Below the pieces are notes generated by a model. The model had not been told where the DNA came from. It ran no database searches and saw only the letters and a program-made list of their open reading frames with translations. This document shows positions 36,731-51,326 of a stretch of 64,000 bases of DNA, piece by piece (position 1 is the first letter of the stretch; each line of letters opens with the position of its first letter). Location: assembly GCA_965153455.1 (NCBI GenBank), contig OZ234493.1, forward strand, positions 17,846,213-17,910,212, given 5' to 3'. The DNA is from Sphagnum compactum (lineage: Eukaryota; Bryophyta; Sphagnopsida; Sphagnales). Made by a program: the position numbers and the translations under genes.

Positions 36731-39619
36731 CGCTCTTCTCGCTCCCTTTCTTCTGTTTCTGTGCTACTACTGCCACAACTCCGCTTCGCCATTCTTCTTC
36801 TTCTTCTTCCGTCGCTGCTGCTGCTGCCCCTGCTGTACCTTCTTCCTGCTGCTCTCACTTCCTTGACTTCCGCTCTCTCAATTTCTCCTCCATTTCTGGT
36901 AAGTTTCACTTCCTTCTCGGCCTGCCGGGCGTGAGTTGTTGTTGTTTACTGTGTTCTTCTCTGTTCTTTTCTTTTCTTTTTGTGTCTGTCTGGCCGATTT
37001 TGTTGCCACTCCGGAAATCCTTGTCAGACTAGTGTCGCATTCGTTGCATCGTGGTTTCTGTCTCTTGTTTCTTGCATCGACCGTGCAGTAGCTTTGGGCT
37101 TGGAATTTCTGCGTTTCTGTGTGTTCTCTGCTCTGAGCTTTGAATCCGGTGTTGATGAGAGATGCATGTACTACTTACTCAGGGATTTCGAGAAGATATG
37201 AGAACAGAATTCACCGCTGCCATCAGCAGTGGGATGATGATAATACTACGCCAAGAAGATTCACAAATGTCACAGTTGCAGCAGATCGCTCCTCCATAAA
37301 TGGCGCTCAATCTTCTGCCAGGCCCACTGGTACGAGGTATCCTTGCACAGCCTTTCTTCTTCTTCCTCTCCTTGATGCAACCCAATAATAGGGTAGTGCT
37401 ATGTGCTTGCTTGCTTGCTTGCTTGCTTCTGTGAAAGAAAGGGCAGGCAAAAAAATTCTCTCTTCTTTCTTCCTGTGTGTATGTGATATGCTTCTTGGGT
37501 CATCAACTGGATTGAATCCAATAAAGTTTTGAGGTTGTGGATGGTTGTTGCATGTGTATATAGTAGTGGACCCAATTTGGTCAAGAGATTTTCAGACAAG
37601 GATGAGAAGAAAACAATGGGAATCATGGGGAAAAACTAGAACTTGGGTGGTGCTTGAATTCTGTCTCACAAGTATAAGAAAAGGGGATGATGATGGATGG
37701 GTTAATGCAGGAAGGTAGTGGAGCATGTTGTGCTCTTCCAAATGAAGGAGGATTTTACTGATGAGCAAGAAAAAGACATGCTTGATCATCTCTTCACGCT
37801 GCAGTACCGCTTCCGAGGCATTCTTGCCATTTCTTTAGGTAGGTGCAGGTTTCTGAAAGCAACCCTTCAATTTTTCTTGAAATCAAAGTGCATGTCATTG
37901 TTCAACTAGAGACACTGTCTGTGCACATTATTGTGATTGTCAAGGTACTTGGAGCTTTTGCTGCATCCCTGAAATTCACCATTTTTATTCTTAAACCCTG
38001 GAACTGAAACAACAGAGGGCAATGAAAACACACAAGCCTTAAACCAGAAAAGAAAAGAAAACCTTGTTGCTGCCGATGATGGGTCCTGTGCATGACAAAA
38101 TTCTTTGCAGGTCGAGTGGTAGGAAGGACGCCAGAAGGTGTGACACATGCACTTTATGAGCGGTTTCCTTCCAAGGAAACTTTGGAGCAGTATATGCAGC
38201 ATCCTGCACGGTTGAAAGTTGCTGAAGAGCTCATCATTCCTTACTATAATGTATGTAATCAGAATTTTTCTTTCTCTCGATGGGCTGTTGTACAGATTTA
38301 ACCTAGCCATGTGTTTCACCTTTTGGGATTTTCAGTAGTGGCTTCAACTGTTTTGAACCCTACAAACATTTGTGCACTGGCCATAAGCCAAAGTTTGAGT
38401 TCTGGCTTGACCAGAGAAAATGGTACTAAGGGACATGCACATGTGGGGGGATCTACAGGGATTGATAATTGCAGACTTTGAAGCAGAAGTGGAAGATGCA
38501 ATTGAAACAATCTTCAGGCGTGGTGATGTAAGTCTTTATGAGCTTCTCAAGCACATCTTGTGATGCTGTTCACCACTATATCAGCTCCTCAACCTGCTTG
38601 GAAATTTTTTAAGCCACTGATGTTTATATGCTTTCAGCAATTTTGATGGAGTTTTGATGAAGTATCTCTTATACTGGGGAGAGGCAGAAAGTGGAAGAAG
38701 CCGAGAAGTGATGGAAGGTGGGATGGCAGGACTTTCAACAAGGAATCGAGCATGTGGTCTTTATTAGGGTGCGGGAAGGCACCAGCCAAGCAGGTGTCAG
38801 TAGAATGTTAGAAGCTTTTAACAACTTGCCGGATCAGCTTGAATCATCAATTCTTGTCCAACTTACTGCAGGTGAAGAGAAACTGCTTTCATTCATCTGG
38901 ATATAATTCTTGCCTAATCTGTGATCCATATCTGGCTTGATATGCAAAATGGCCTATACTGCACCTCTGCTTTTACTCTAATGATCACTGCCTGTACATG
39001 TGGAGCTCTGTTTAGATGCAACTGATCACTCTGACTATTTGGTACGGTACAGGGGCCAATTTTTCTGAGCGCAGTAATGGCTACACACATGCCATGGTAG
39101 CACGGCTACCATCAGGTTTGTTCAAGCTAAAACTATTGCAAATTTTGAAGTCTTTGGCAGATCAATATTCTGATGTTTGATAGGATCCCTTTTTCTAATT
39201 GGGCTCATTAAATTCTGAGGAAGGCTTGTTCAGTTTGTGCCGAAGCTTGTGCAGTACTTTTTATGCAAGAAAGGTCATGAAATTTGAGTCGAAGTTGTTT
39301 CTGAGATAATGGATCTTGTGGGTGCAGAAGAGGCACTGGACAGTTTCAGCAAGCATCCTGCATATGTTAGGGTAAGCTTCTCTGCATGTAGTACAAGATA
39401 ATTTAACCATGAGCAAAATGTTGATATCTCACATTTGAAACAGCCTGTGAATTGCTTTGTAATGATGGCAGTTGTTCATGTTGGTTTTAATGAGACTCAT
39501 GAAACAACTAGTGTTGTGATGAAAAACAGGTGTTTATTGAGAATGTGCTGCCAATTAGTTCAGGGATCCTATCAGCTGATTTTATGGTTGATCCTGTAAC
39601 AAAGTCAAATCCTTTGTAG
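36727..39619 (+). CDS. Two-domain stress-response A/B barrel (Dabb) protein, nine exons
   Basis: Exons: 36727-36898, 37183-37336, 37711-37838, 38111-38250, 38459-38527, 38730-38871, 39053-39115, 39328-39371, 39530-39619. All introns are GT-AG and all phases agree, giving 333 aa ending KSNPL. Residues 1-60 are Ser/Ala/Thr-rich with few acids, as in a plastid transit peptide. The first Dabb domain is about 110-209 (VVEHVVLFQMKED, THALYERFPSKETLEQYMQH, LIIPYY); the second is about 226-328 (GIEHVVFIRVRE, THAMVARLPS, FSKHPAYVRVF). The His of EHVV and the HPA..V turn are kept in both. Plant relatives are the UP3/DABB-type proteins of plastids or peroxisomes; their biochemical role is poorly known. 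There is no SKL-like C-terminus. The exon 6 start is the least certain: 38718 also keeps the frame and adds four residues. Intron 2 holds a (CTTG)n tract at 37405-37428. A uORF precedes the start. Confidence 0.88.
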
Positions 39620-40244
39620 AGAACAGGAGAAAATGATAACCAACTTGAGGATCTTTGTGGGAAGCATCTCCAGTAGTTTCAACAGTGACAGGTGTTTTGA
39701 TGAGAGAGAGTTAGCATTCTAGCCATTTGCTTCAATCACCCATTTTGAGCTTAGTGATTTATCCTAGCCAGATCTTCTCCTGATTAGTTAGTCTCATTCT
39801 TTGAAGAACCCTCCCATCCAGTGGAAAAGCGCAGCAACACAAAATGGAAGTATTCTTTGGATGGTCCTCTTCTCCAAACTCGGTGCAGGTGAGCAGCTAC
39901 CAACATCTCCTCTTTTGACATCTGTCTAAAAAGTAGGCTGATGATCATCGAAGTATCAAGACTCTCTGTCAAATTATAAAATTCCTTCAGTTTACTATGA
40001 ACTCCCAGATGCAGGGAGCTCCAGTGAGCTTGTTTGCTACTGATAATTCTATTCTAGAATGATCAACACTCGGAAATATGATGTGATGAAAACAAATTTC
40101 CCTGGGGTCCTTCATAGTGTTTTATTCCTGTTTCATAGTATTTCTTAGTTTTTTTTTACTATCAACAAATTGGACAAACCAAGAAGAAGAAGAATCATGC
40201 AAAGTTTGCAAACAGTAAACAACAGTAGGAGTGTTGCCCAAGAA

Positions 40245-40412
40245 CGCTTCCTTCAAGGAGTCAAAAGGCCTTAGATGATGAACTAACGCTCCTTTCAAGG
40301 AGTCAAAAAAAGGCATTAGATGATGAACTAACGCTTCTTTCAAGGAGTCAAAAGGCCTTAGATGATGAACTAATGCTTCCTTGAAGGAGTCAAAAGGCCT
40401 TAGATGATGATT
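40245..40412. repeat. 42 bp minisatellite, four copies
   Basis: Four copies of a unit containing CAAGGAGTCAAAAGGC and TTAGATGATGAACTAACGC, spaced 42-45 bp apart. The third boundary has three extra bases. On the minus strand it translates as repeats of about 14 residues (LRPFDSLKEALVHH) inside a 118-codon frame (40478-40122). Because units are multiples of three that frame stays open, but no flanking domain supports a gene. Confidence 0.85.
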
Positions 40413-40479
40413 AGTTAGGAAATGTAGGTTGGCATATTGGTTTTGGTATATGTACAAAATCACATCGAGATCTTTCAAA

Positions 40480-42570
<2,091 letters not shown>

Positions 42571-43911
42571 TAAACACCACACAAAGCTCGAGCACCGCCC
42601 ATCATAAACAGCATCATGCTCATAACCTGCAACCAAACAAACAATTACAAAAACAGAAACACACAACACCCAACGCCCCCATCGACATCGACTATCGGAA
42701 GCTTATCGTATTAGCCTTCAGCTTTCGGCAGTTGATGTTACAACATCATCCATTTAGGTTTACATTCAGAGATTTTTCATCGCAGCACCTTATATAACAA
42801 GTAGTATTATTGCCTCCACCTTGCAACCAGTGTGAATGGTAGAAATATTCACCCTTTAATTCATTGCAAACTAATAACAATACAAATTAATTTACATTTT
42901 TTGAAACCAATTTAACATATGTCAATATTGGTCTTATCAATATATGTTAATGCAAATGGAACAACACAATTGAGAAAGCTCAAAATTTGTTTATTCATTT
43001 ATTTACTTGGGAAAAAAAAACTCAGCTTCTACATAAAGTAGAACATATTTTCAACTCAAGAAAAATTCAGTGACGAATTACATCATGAAAAAAAAAATTG
43101 GTAATCAATTGCATAATGCGGGTGGTAAAAAAATCTACTATGTTTTGGGACACAATCAGGGACATAAAGAACATCCGTGAGGACTAAGGGACTTTCCAAG
43201 GGCAACCCTTAACCCTAACGTTGTACTCCCATCACTAATGGGTAAGAGCTTCCTATTACAACCCCTTACTAATACCTACCAATCAAGTTCTTGCCAAACC
43301 AAGACTTTGAGCAAGTAAGGTGTCATCCCTAAACAAATGACCATATGAAGGCACATGAGTGTTGCCCATATAATGAAAATAAGATTATACCACATGTGTA
43401 TATATTTTATGATATCAATTTTGATGCCCATGAAAACCTCACATATGTGCCCAACTATGGTCAAAATTCAAAACATATTAGAAATTTTCAAGTGTATGTG
43501 GAGTTAACATTACATAACGGAATAGAGTTCTAATTATTTCCCTTTTTGCATTGATAAATATGAAAATTTGATTAATATAAAGCAAGTGATTATTTAAATG
43601 TTGTCAAATGGGCCAACCATTAGGGCCCAGACCAATTCAAACCAAGCCTTTTCTCTCGTTGGCCCTTTGGGAGATCATAAAGCACTTGAAGGTTTTTCAC
43701 TTTGCACCCACTTGGAAGGGTAAATCTCAATTTCATGTTATTAAAGGGTTATATCATCATACAAGGGTAGCTTCAACACATGCCTATCAAAATTTCCATT
43801 TCAAAAATTAATATATTCCTAAATATTTCAAAAAAATTTTATTTTTTTTCAAATTTTCTTTTTCTTTGAAAAAATATTTTTTGAAAATTTCAAAATGGCT
43901 TATGTTTAGGT

Positions 43912-43942
43912 TTAACCTAGGTGCCTAGGTTTAGACCTAACC
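43912..43942. repeat. Near-perfect palindrome
   Basis: A 31 bp near-palindrome centred at about 43927, with arms reading AGGTTTAACCTAGG and CCTAGGTTTAGACCT. It could form a cruciform or hairpin. No flanking element was identified. Confidence 0.6.
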
Positions 43943-44079
43943 TATGCTTAGGCACCATGTAGCCTAAACTACTGATGTGGATGTGCCACGTGTCATTTAA
44001 TTATTTGTTGACCCCACATTTTATGAATGTGCTAAGTGTCAACATTGTGAGTGTGCCACATGTTACCAAACCATTGGTC

Positions 44080-44145
44080 AAATGTTCAATTTACATAGTT
44101 GCAACATAGTCGAAATGTTCAACTTACATAGTTGTAACCTAGTTG
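44080..44145. repeat. 33 bp tandem duplication
   Basis: Two adjacent 33 bp copies beginning AAATGTTCAA and containing TTACATAGTTG differ at only a few positions. It is non-coding. Confidence 0.8.
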
Positions 44146-46116
44146 AAATTGTAATTATATTTTTGGCTGATGTCATGCTTAGTTAGCAGATGAAGTTCAT
44201 CCATTAATTGAATGTATGCGGACAACATCCCTCGACTATATTGGTAGAGCAATTTCAATTAAATTGGCAAGTAATGGCATGTAATGGCTATTATTGTGGT
44301 GTTGACACGTGGCATACACTTTTGACTATAATTTCACTCTCAACTTGTACTTTTTGACATTATTGGTTAGTAGTTGCAAAAAATATTTCTTAATTGTAAA
44401 AAATTAATTGCAATTATATATGTAGTTTTCGACTTTGTTTATAGTTGAACAATAGTTGAAAACATAGTTGCAAAAGGGGGGGTTTTCTACTAATAAAACT
44501 ATTTAGCTGTGGATTGATGTTGCAAATTGGGACTAAGGAAAACAAAAGTTTTACTATTATAGTCATTTGATTTGTGTTGACAAAAGGACTCAATTCAGGA
44601 CTAATAGCTTTTATAGCATGCCAAATTCAAGGACAAGGAGTCTAAAAGGACATGAAAGGACTTGGAGAAGGACTATCAGCTTAGACCCAACTGCATTATA
44701 CAAAGGGTAAGCAAGGTTTTAGGATTATGGATTTTAACATAAAGACTCAACTTAGGATTGATAATCTTTAAAACACATGCTAAATTTAAGAATTGCAATA
44801 TTTTTTCAAATTTAACCATACTCTTTAAAGATGTAATATAATTGGGATTCCTTTGAGCTAGATTATAATTGAATGAATATTGTTGTGTGCAGTAATTACT
44901 CACAATAAACTATGTAATAAGTTCTATATATCCTATTGGTTGGTCATGATCTAGGTCTTAATCAACTAGTAAAATTGTGATCCATGGATTTATGGATGTG
45001 ACTACTATTTAATTACATTCAGGATTTGAAAGATGGTTCCAATCATTTACTTCCAATGTAAGTTGCCAATGATCTTATATAGAAGAAATTTGGGCTCGGG
45101 CACAAAGGGAAAAAATTAAACTAAAGCTTATTGTGTTTTTTGGAAAGATTCCTAAAATTCTTGAAAGGGATTTTAATGTGGAAGGTAATTGTCAAGAGAA
45201 GATTGTTGACTTGGTGATTTTGGACCAAATTATGTGAAATTGATTCACAACCTCATTTGTTTCATTTTTTTGAATGATTTATTGGGCTTTAATTTTATGA
45301 TTATTTATGTCTAGATAAATCTCCAGGTCAATACATGGATCCAAGACGACACCTCCAAATAGCCATCATATTTTGATGTCATATATGTAAATTATCCATA
45401 TGGTATATGTTACATTGTACATATACACTAACCCATGTAAATTGTGATACATGTATCCATATACGACACATGTGTATCCAGATGACATGTTTACGTATTA
45501 TCCATATATGATTAGCTTTTAGGGTTGGTTTTAGCCATGTGGTGACTACTCTATTCACACATCCAAATATATTTACATTAATATATATCTATTGTACAAG
45601 TATTGTACTTTGGTGGCAAGGCCCATGTGTTGTTATATCCAACTTCATATTTAAGGCACCCAAGTAGATTCTTTTAGGTTTCATTTAAGTGTAAATGCTA
45701 GGTACCAGCAAGAGACATAAGCACTGGCCCAAGAAACATGTGATGAAATTGTTGGGTTTGTAATGCAGGTGACATTATTATTCAATTATTAAGGTAATTA
45801 TACCCACCATTAATCTAATTAGGACTACATGCAATCATGCATGTCAATGGAGGACAACATTTACTGGCATGCATGTCTTTTCCTTCAGTTTGCCACCAAT
45901 TATGTATATGATTTAGGGTTATCAATCTCTTTCTTTTTGCATATGTTTGTTTACCATAGATTGTCTTTATATCTGGACTGCAAGTTGTTTGCACCAATTG
46001 CCTTTTCTTTCTTTGAAAACCTAGATTCTTGTTGGATTTCATTGCACATTTGAACTTTGAGCATAATTTGTGCAGTTAGCAAGTAGATTTACACTTTCAG
46101 TTGCAGATTAGGAAAC

Positions 46117-47214
46117 ATGGTGCAAGAGTTAGTTGAAGGCACTATTGAGTGGTTCAAGAAGAAAATTAAGCTTCATGCTGGAGGACTAGATATCAAGAAG
46201 GAGTTTATTGATGAGCAAGTTTCTGTTGCAAACTTGGAGTGCTTATGGGGACAAAAGAAATCAAGGAATAAGTTCAAGGTGAACAACTGCATTGACCCAA
46301 ATTTGGTAGCTAGAATCCAAGAGCTTTGGCCACTTGTTTATCAGAAAGAAAAAATCACAAATGGTTCAATTTTTCTTTCTTTTGCTAAGGGAGTTTTAGC
46401 AAAGAAGAACGAATTTAAGGTGAATTGGGTTTGTTATGCCTCCCAAGCACAAGGCATGGGAGGAAGAGGGCACAAAAAATTAACTATTGACAATGTTAAA
46501 ATATTGAAGAAATAGTCACCAATGGTAGAGGTCATGGCATCTACAAATGTAGCAGCAAAGTTGCCAAATGTTGTTATAGGTTCTGGTGTATTCACAACTC
46601 CAATGGCTTTTGAGGAAATAAATGTCAAGAAAGTATTTGCTGCTTAGGCCCAGAAAGTGGCAACTATCAAGGCAAAGCTCAATGACTTGAAAAATGAGAA
46701 AACTAAATTGTCGTCTTCAATCAAGTTATAGTTTAAGAAGGTTGAGTTGTGCAAGGAAGACTTGCAAAATATGTTGTATGGGGTAGGTGGTATGACAAAA
46801 ACATTCCAGGTAGTAAAGAATGCACTAACAGATGTGTGAGACAAAGCAAGCTCAAAAGTTAGGCAGATTGCAGGGTCTGAAGGAGCGCATGGAATGGACA
46901 GAATTATGGCTGATTGGGATGTCCAAGAGGCTTAGTATCATAAGGCAAAAACATGCCTTGAGTGACCACATGGATTTGTCATGAAGGCAAAGTTACTTGC
47001 TAATGAAGAAAAAGAAGTTGCAACAATGTTATCCAAGTTTTATCCTCTTGAGTCCCAAATTTTGTTGCTAACTAAGAGTCTAGAGGAGGCTAAAAATAAT
47101 CAATTACGCTTGAAGGAATTTTTGGTTGCACGAGAAGTGACCCAATCATCCTAAACCAACAAGGCACCCAACAACAAGGACATTAGAGTTTACTACTTTA
47201 ATAATAAGTCTTGA
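46117..47214 (+). pseudogene. Unrecognised coiled-coil protein relic, seven in-frame stops
   Basis: From the ATG at 46117 one frame reads as coherent protein for 365 codons to a TGA at 47212-47214, with seven internal stops (TAG 46513, 46645, 46729, 46933; TGA 46837, 46963; TAA 47152) and no frameshift. The first 132 residues are globular-looking and basic (WFKKKIKLHAGGLDIKKEF, GRGHKKLTIDNVKILKK). Residues 177-240 form heptad-like Lys/Glu/Leu-rich sequence (VATIKAKLNDLKNEKTKL), and residues 290-345 are again helical (LESQILLLTKSLEEAKNN). I do not recognise the family. A transposon-encoded structural protein or a dead host gene are both possible. An upstream stop lies at 46084-46086, so the start is plausible but unproven. 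A PPR relic follows at 48 kb. Confidence 0.6.
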
Positions 47215-47964
47215 CCCATGCCCAATTTGTAAAAGTTACTATGTTAACCATGAATTTGTGGTGGTCTGATACATGCACAAAGGTATCATGTGGTAAACAT
47301 TTGGATCATTAGTGGTGCATCAATATGGGCTACAAGTTGTTGGGTGCAGAAGATCAACACCAATTTGATGAACAGATTGTGTCAAGAGGTACCTTTCCTA
47401 CATCCTACCTACGGGTGTTTTGGATACATTTCATTATGTGTTGGAATATTGTTTGTAACTTGATTAGATCATTGTGTTTGTGTTTAATGATGTAGAGGCA
47501 GATTCAACAAGTTTGGTTTCTATTTGGTGTTAGCATATATCCCTGACAACGCTGCCCATGAAAAGCCAATTTTACCAAGACAAAGGATGTCTAAGAAGAG
47601 GAATTTTTTTGTAGATTTTAGTTCATGAAACTGATGTGATAAGGTGACTTTTACATGATTTTAGGACCCATCTATGGAGTTTTTTTTTGAATGCACAGTA
47701 ATAGGAAGGTTGCCATTGGAGGAGAATAGTCTAACTCTAGCTCTCAGGGTTTTGTGTGTATACAAGAGCTACTACATCATCTAGTTTTGTATAATTTTGG
47801 GGGACAGTTCAGTACATTGTAAAAGACTCATTGTAACGCATGAATTCCTCATCATGTGTGCAAGAGGATGATAACAAAATGTTTAACATAAATTCCATTT
47901 AATATGTGAACAACTTGAAGAGGAGCAAATCCTCAATTTTGAACACTTTTCTACTGTAACCTAA

Positions 47965-48760
47965 GATGAAGCTGTCACTGTGGTTGGATCATTAGTACAG
48001 GTACTTGAAAAAGGAAGGCATGTTCAAGAACAAATTAGTAGAAGCGACTGTGAGGCTAATGTTTTATGGCATTAGCATCATTGACACGTATGCCAAATCC
48101 AGGATGATCATAGATGATGTTTGTAGAGTGTTTGACAGGATGCATGCACACACAATGTAATTTTGGAGTACCATGATTAAGTGAATTATGAAATGTGGGT
48201 AAAGGTAGAAGGTATTGCAACTATATCAGGAAATTGAATGTTAAGGGCTGCACCCAAGTTCCTACCCCAATCATTTTTTTCTAGGTTTTGAAGACCTATG
48301 CCACTGTATTAGCTTAATACCCAAGTAGGCACACAAGCTTGAAGATGCATGTCCATGAACAGAACATTCTACATCATTCATGTGAGTCAAATGCATTTGT
48401 GGTCATTGGCATCTATCCAAATGTGGGAGCTCAACACCCTAAATGCTTGAATTTACAGTTTCAGTTTGTAATATTTCCTAATAATGCTCTTAAACTTTTT
48501 GGGTGATTTGGCCCCTTGTAGCAGGCTACTGAGTTGATCACGAAATGCCCTATGAAGCATATCCTTATGTGTGGATGGCCTTGCTGGGTGGTTGCAGACT
48601 TCATGGTAACATGGGGTTGGGAGAGGCCTGTGCAGGAGATGTTGTGTGTTATGTCATCTACACTATTGTTAGCAAGTGGGACCTCAGTAGAATTGTTGAA
48701 GAGGCTTGGAATAGGTGTGAAAAAGTGACTATGTTGGTGCCTTATTACAACTTGTGGCAG
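47965..48760 (+). pseudogene. PPR protein relic with C-terminal E domain
   Basis: In shifting plus-strand frames: VLEKGRHVQEQISRSDCEAN, then IIDTYAKSRMI with CRVFDRMHAHT, a STMIK..MKCG segment, and finally YVWMALLGGCRLHGNMGLGE and YTIVSKWDLSRIVEEAWNRC. The last two match the E domain that ends many plant organellar RNA-editing PPR proteins (the VWxALLxxCRxHGNxxLGE and SKWDxxxxVR boxes). Stops and frameshifts are frequent. It appears to be a partial dead copy of a PLS-E gene. No DYW domain is visible downstream. Confidence 0.82.
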
Positions 48761-49564
48761 CTTGTCTTATGCTCTAACTCTTCTATGCTTACATTTCACC
48801 ACTTTAGTGGCCTTCTAGACTTGAGGTTGAACCTAAAGCATCAAGAAACAATGAGAATTTAAACACTAGAGATGGGGTGGATCTACTTGATCCTTTTCAT
48901 TGCAGTGCAAATGCACCTGGTTGTGCATGGAGAATATAGGATTTTCATACCTTCCATGACCAAAATGTGAATAAATTTATGCATGTTTGACTAGTGATCA
49001 CAAAACTTAATTTGATGTAGCTGAACAGATCACAACCACTAACTGATCAACATAGCTTCCAAGATTCAGTTTGTTGTTAAACATGGTCCTTTGTCTGCCA
49101 ATGTGAAGAGCTTCAAATTAGCAGCACTTCAAATGTAAGCAATTTAGAAAATCTTCCCTATGCAAACCACAATTGCTTCTAATGGCAAACCCTAATAATT
49201 TCATCTCTCATAAGATGATCTAATTACTGGGGTCTACCATTACTACTAACCTACATATCTTCAAAATGGTGTGTGATGGTGGTAACAACCTTGCAATAAG
49301 GCAAGTTTGAACTAAAATGTTTGTTGTGGTGATAGCTATATAAGAATATTGGGCTTAAAAAGTTAAGGAGTAATACAAAGAACACAACATGAAAGCACCA
49401 AGCAATAAGTGCCACAAAATTGAGAGTGGCAAATGGTGCAAAAAATCATTTAGCTGAGAGAGAGTAGATCGACCCATCAGAAGTAGGACATAAACCATTT
49501 GTTAAGAGCTAATTGTTGGGAGGGAATAGACCCAAGACTTGGATTTTAGCAGGATGAAGAAGTT

Positions 49565-50165
49565 CTATTCAAGAAGTTTTGAAGGTCCATTAGAAGGTGG
49601 ATTGGTCACACACAGCATTGCCAGTTGCAACGTAGTCATAAGCTCCTCTTCTGATGGTGCATATGGACCCTTGAGTAGTTCCAGATCAAATACCTCCATT
49701 GTCCTTTACAATCCCTGCTACATAGTCTGGTAGATCTAGAGCACCTTCTGTTGCACTAACATCCGCTGGCATTTCCCTATAGACACCAAATGAGGAGATG
49801 AAAAGCTCAGTGAAAATTTTAGACATGGAAACACATGCCATATATTTTCATGATCAAGCTCTGCAAGATATGGCACAAGAGGAGGGTTCTTTCTTTCAAA
49901 TGGTTGTAACAACTATATTAGAAGTACATATGATGTACCTATTAGCAACTCCAACAACACAATGCCAAAACCCTAAACATCTAATTTGGTACTGGGCTTT
50001 TTGGATTTGTCAAGCTCTAAAGCTTGATAGCCCATAAAGCCAATAGTGGGCAATGAGGACATTAGAGATGGTACCATGTGTCATGAGGCATGCTAGTCCG
50101 TAGTCAGAGACTTGTGCACTAATAATCAGATATGCTAAAGGATTGAGCTTGCATTCACCCACATC
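49565..50165 (-). pseudogene. LRR receptor-like kinase relic (kinase C-lobe)
   Basis: On the minus strand the C-lobe of a plant receptor kinase can be read. VSDYGLACLM (the DFG region in its DYG form) is followed by HGTISNVLIA, then GYQALELDKSKKPSTKLDV, a stop, and GFGIVLLELLIGT (the GYRAPE and DVYSFGIVLLELLTG boxes). An interruption of about 150 bp follows, then ALDLPDYVAGIVKDN and EVFDLELLKG, EEELMTTLQLAMLCVTNPPS, ending in TAG at 49567-49565. Wording is closest to the IMK2/MRLK group of LRR kinases. The APE motif has become ALE, frames shift and stops occur. No LRR or N-lobe was found upstream. Confidence 0.82.
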
Positions 50166-51326
50166 CCCAATGCAATAATGTTTAGCCATAGTAAATTGCC
50201 TGACTTAAGACCTAATAATATATCTACTAGTGATTATGCCCCCATACAAATAAATTATTTATTTCCTTATAGCTAGTCAATAAAGTTTCTTCATCCTTTG
50301 CTTATATAATTTTTATATGCACACCTGCCATATAACTGACCCAAAGGGCTTAATGGTCCCCAAGGAAGGCACCCAAATAAGGTAGAGGGCCCTAAGTTTC
50401 TAATGAAGGGAAAAGAAACTTTTCACATTCAGATTTTGATGAGATGATCTACTAGTTTTGCTTAAATTGTAGTGTATAGACTAGGGAACTACAAAAATGA
50501 AGACTATGTAAAAGGATTGAGTACCCACATAAGTCATGTCTATATAAGTACCAAAATTTTAGCATTGATCCACAAAAATGAATCCATTTATAAGCCTTGC
50601 CATGTACATTGGAATGTGTAAGACATTTGTTAAATTTGGTTTCTTTACCTAAATTCATGTTCATATTGATCAAGATCTAATGATAACAAATCCAAAAAAT
50701 CCAAAAACATATAACTTTATGAAAAACTATTGGAACAAGGAAAAGAAAAGAAAGGCCCTAGGTATTTTGAGATTATGTGCCTTGCAACGTTAGTGTGCTC
50801 CACAAGTCCAACAAGCTTTACACTCCATCAAATTCTCTTCACATGTACTTTAGTACCAATTGTTGGGTCTTCTCTAGCTTCTCATGCATTTACATACATT
50901 TGTAACAAGAAAATCCTACATATGGTACCTGATTGGATGACCTTGAAAGTGTTCCAACATTAGGATTTAGGATAAACCCTTCCTAGGAAAACGCTTATCA
51001 TCAAACAAAATAAACCATAAGTACATAGTTTTAGAATATCAATTGTATGACCACATATGAATCCAACTTTATTTTGATTGTTGGGTTAGTAGCATAACAA
51101 AAATAGCACAAAATGTTTTGTTATTGAATAATCCAACTGTATATAATACATACTAATCTTATTTAGGCCTAGTAATGTTCACTTTCAAATTACAAAAACT
51201 ATTCATTACAAATAGTTTCAATTGAAAACTACGTAAAAAAACAAAAATTGGGTGAGTACTACACAACCTAATTTACCCTAAATCCAACTTGGCACATCTA
51301 TCACATACAACTTGAAATATGTATAT
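50166..51326. other. Intergenic sequence, no supported gene
   Basis: It may include the lost N-lobe of the kinase relic, but no motif (glycine loop, HRD) is readable. Confidence 0.35.

Larger units (their letters stand above)
42575..46116. other. Intergenic sequence, no supported gene
   Basis: No complete gene is seen. An open stretch at about 45085-45235 (IWARAQREKIKLKL and onward, about 50 codons) reads protein-like but is unrecognised. TATCCATAT-type words cluster at 45390-45510. Confidence 0.4.

Noticed and set aside
46117-47214. U-to-C RNA editing (known in organelles of ferns and hornworts) restoring the seven stops
   Set aside because: Every stop codon becomes a sense codon by U-to-C, so the fit is uninformative; nuclear transcripts are not known to be edited this way.
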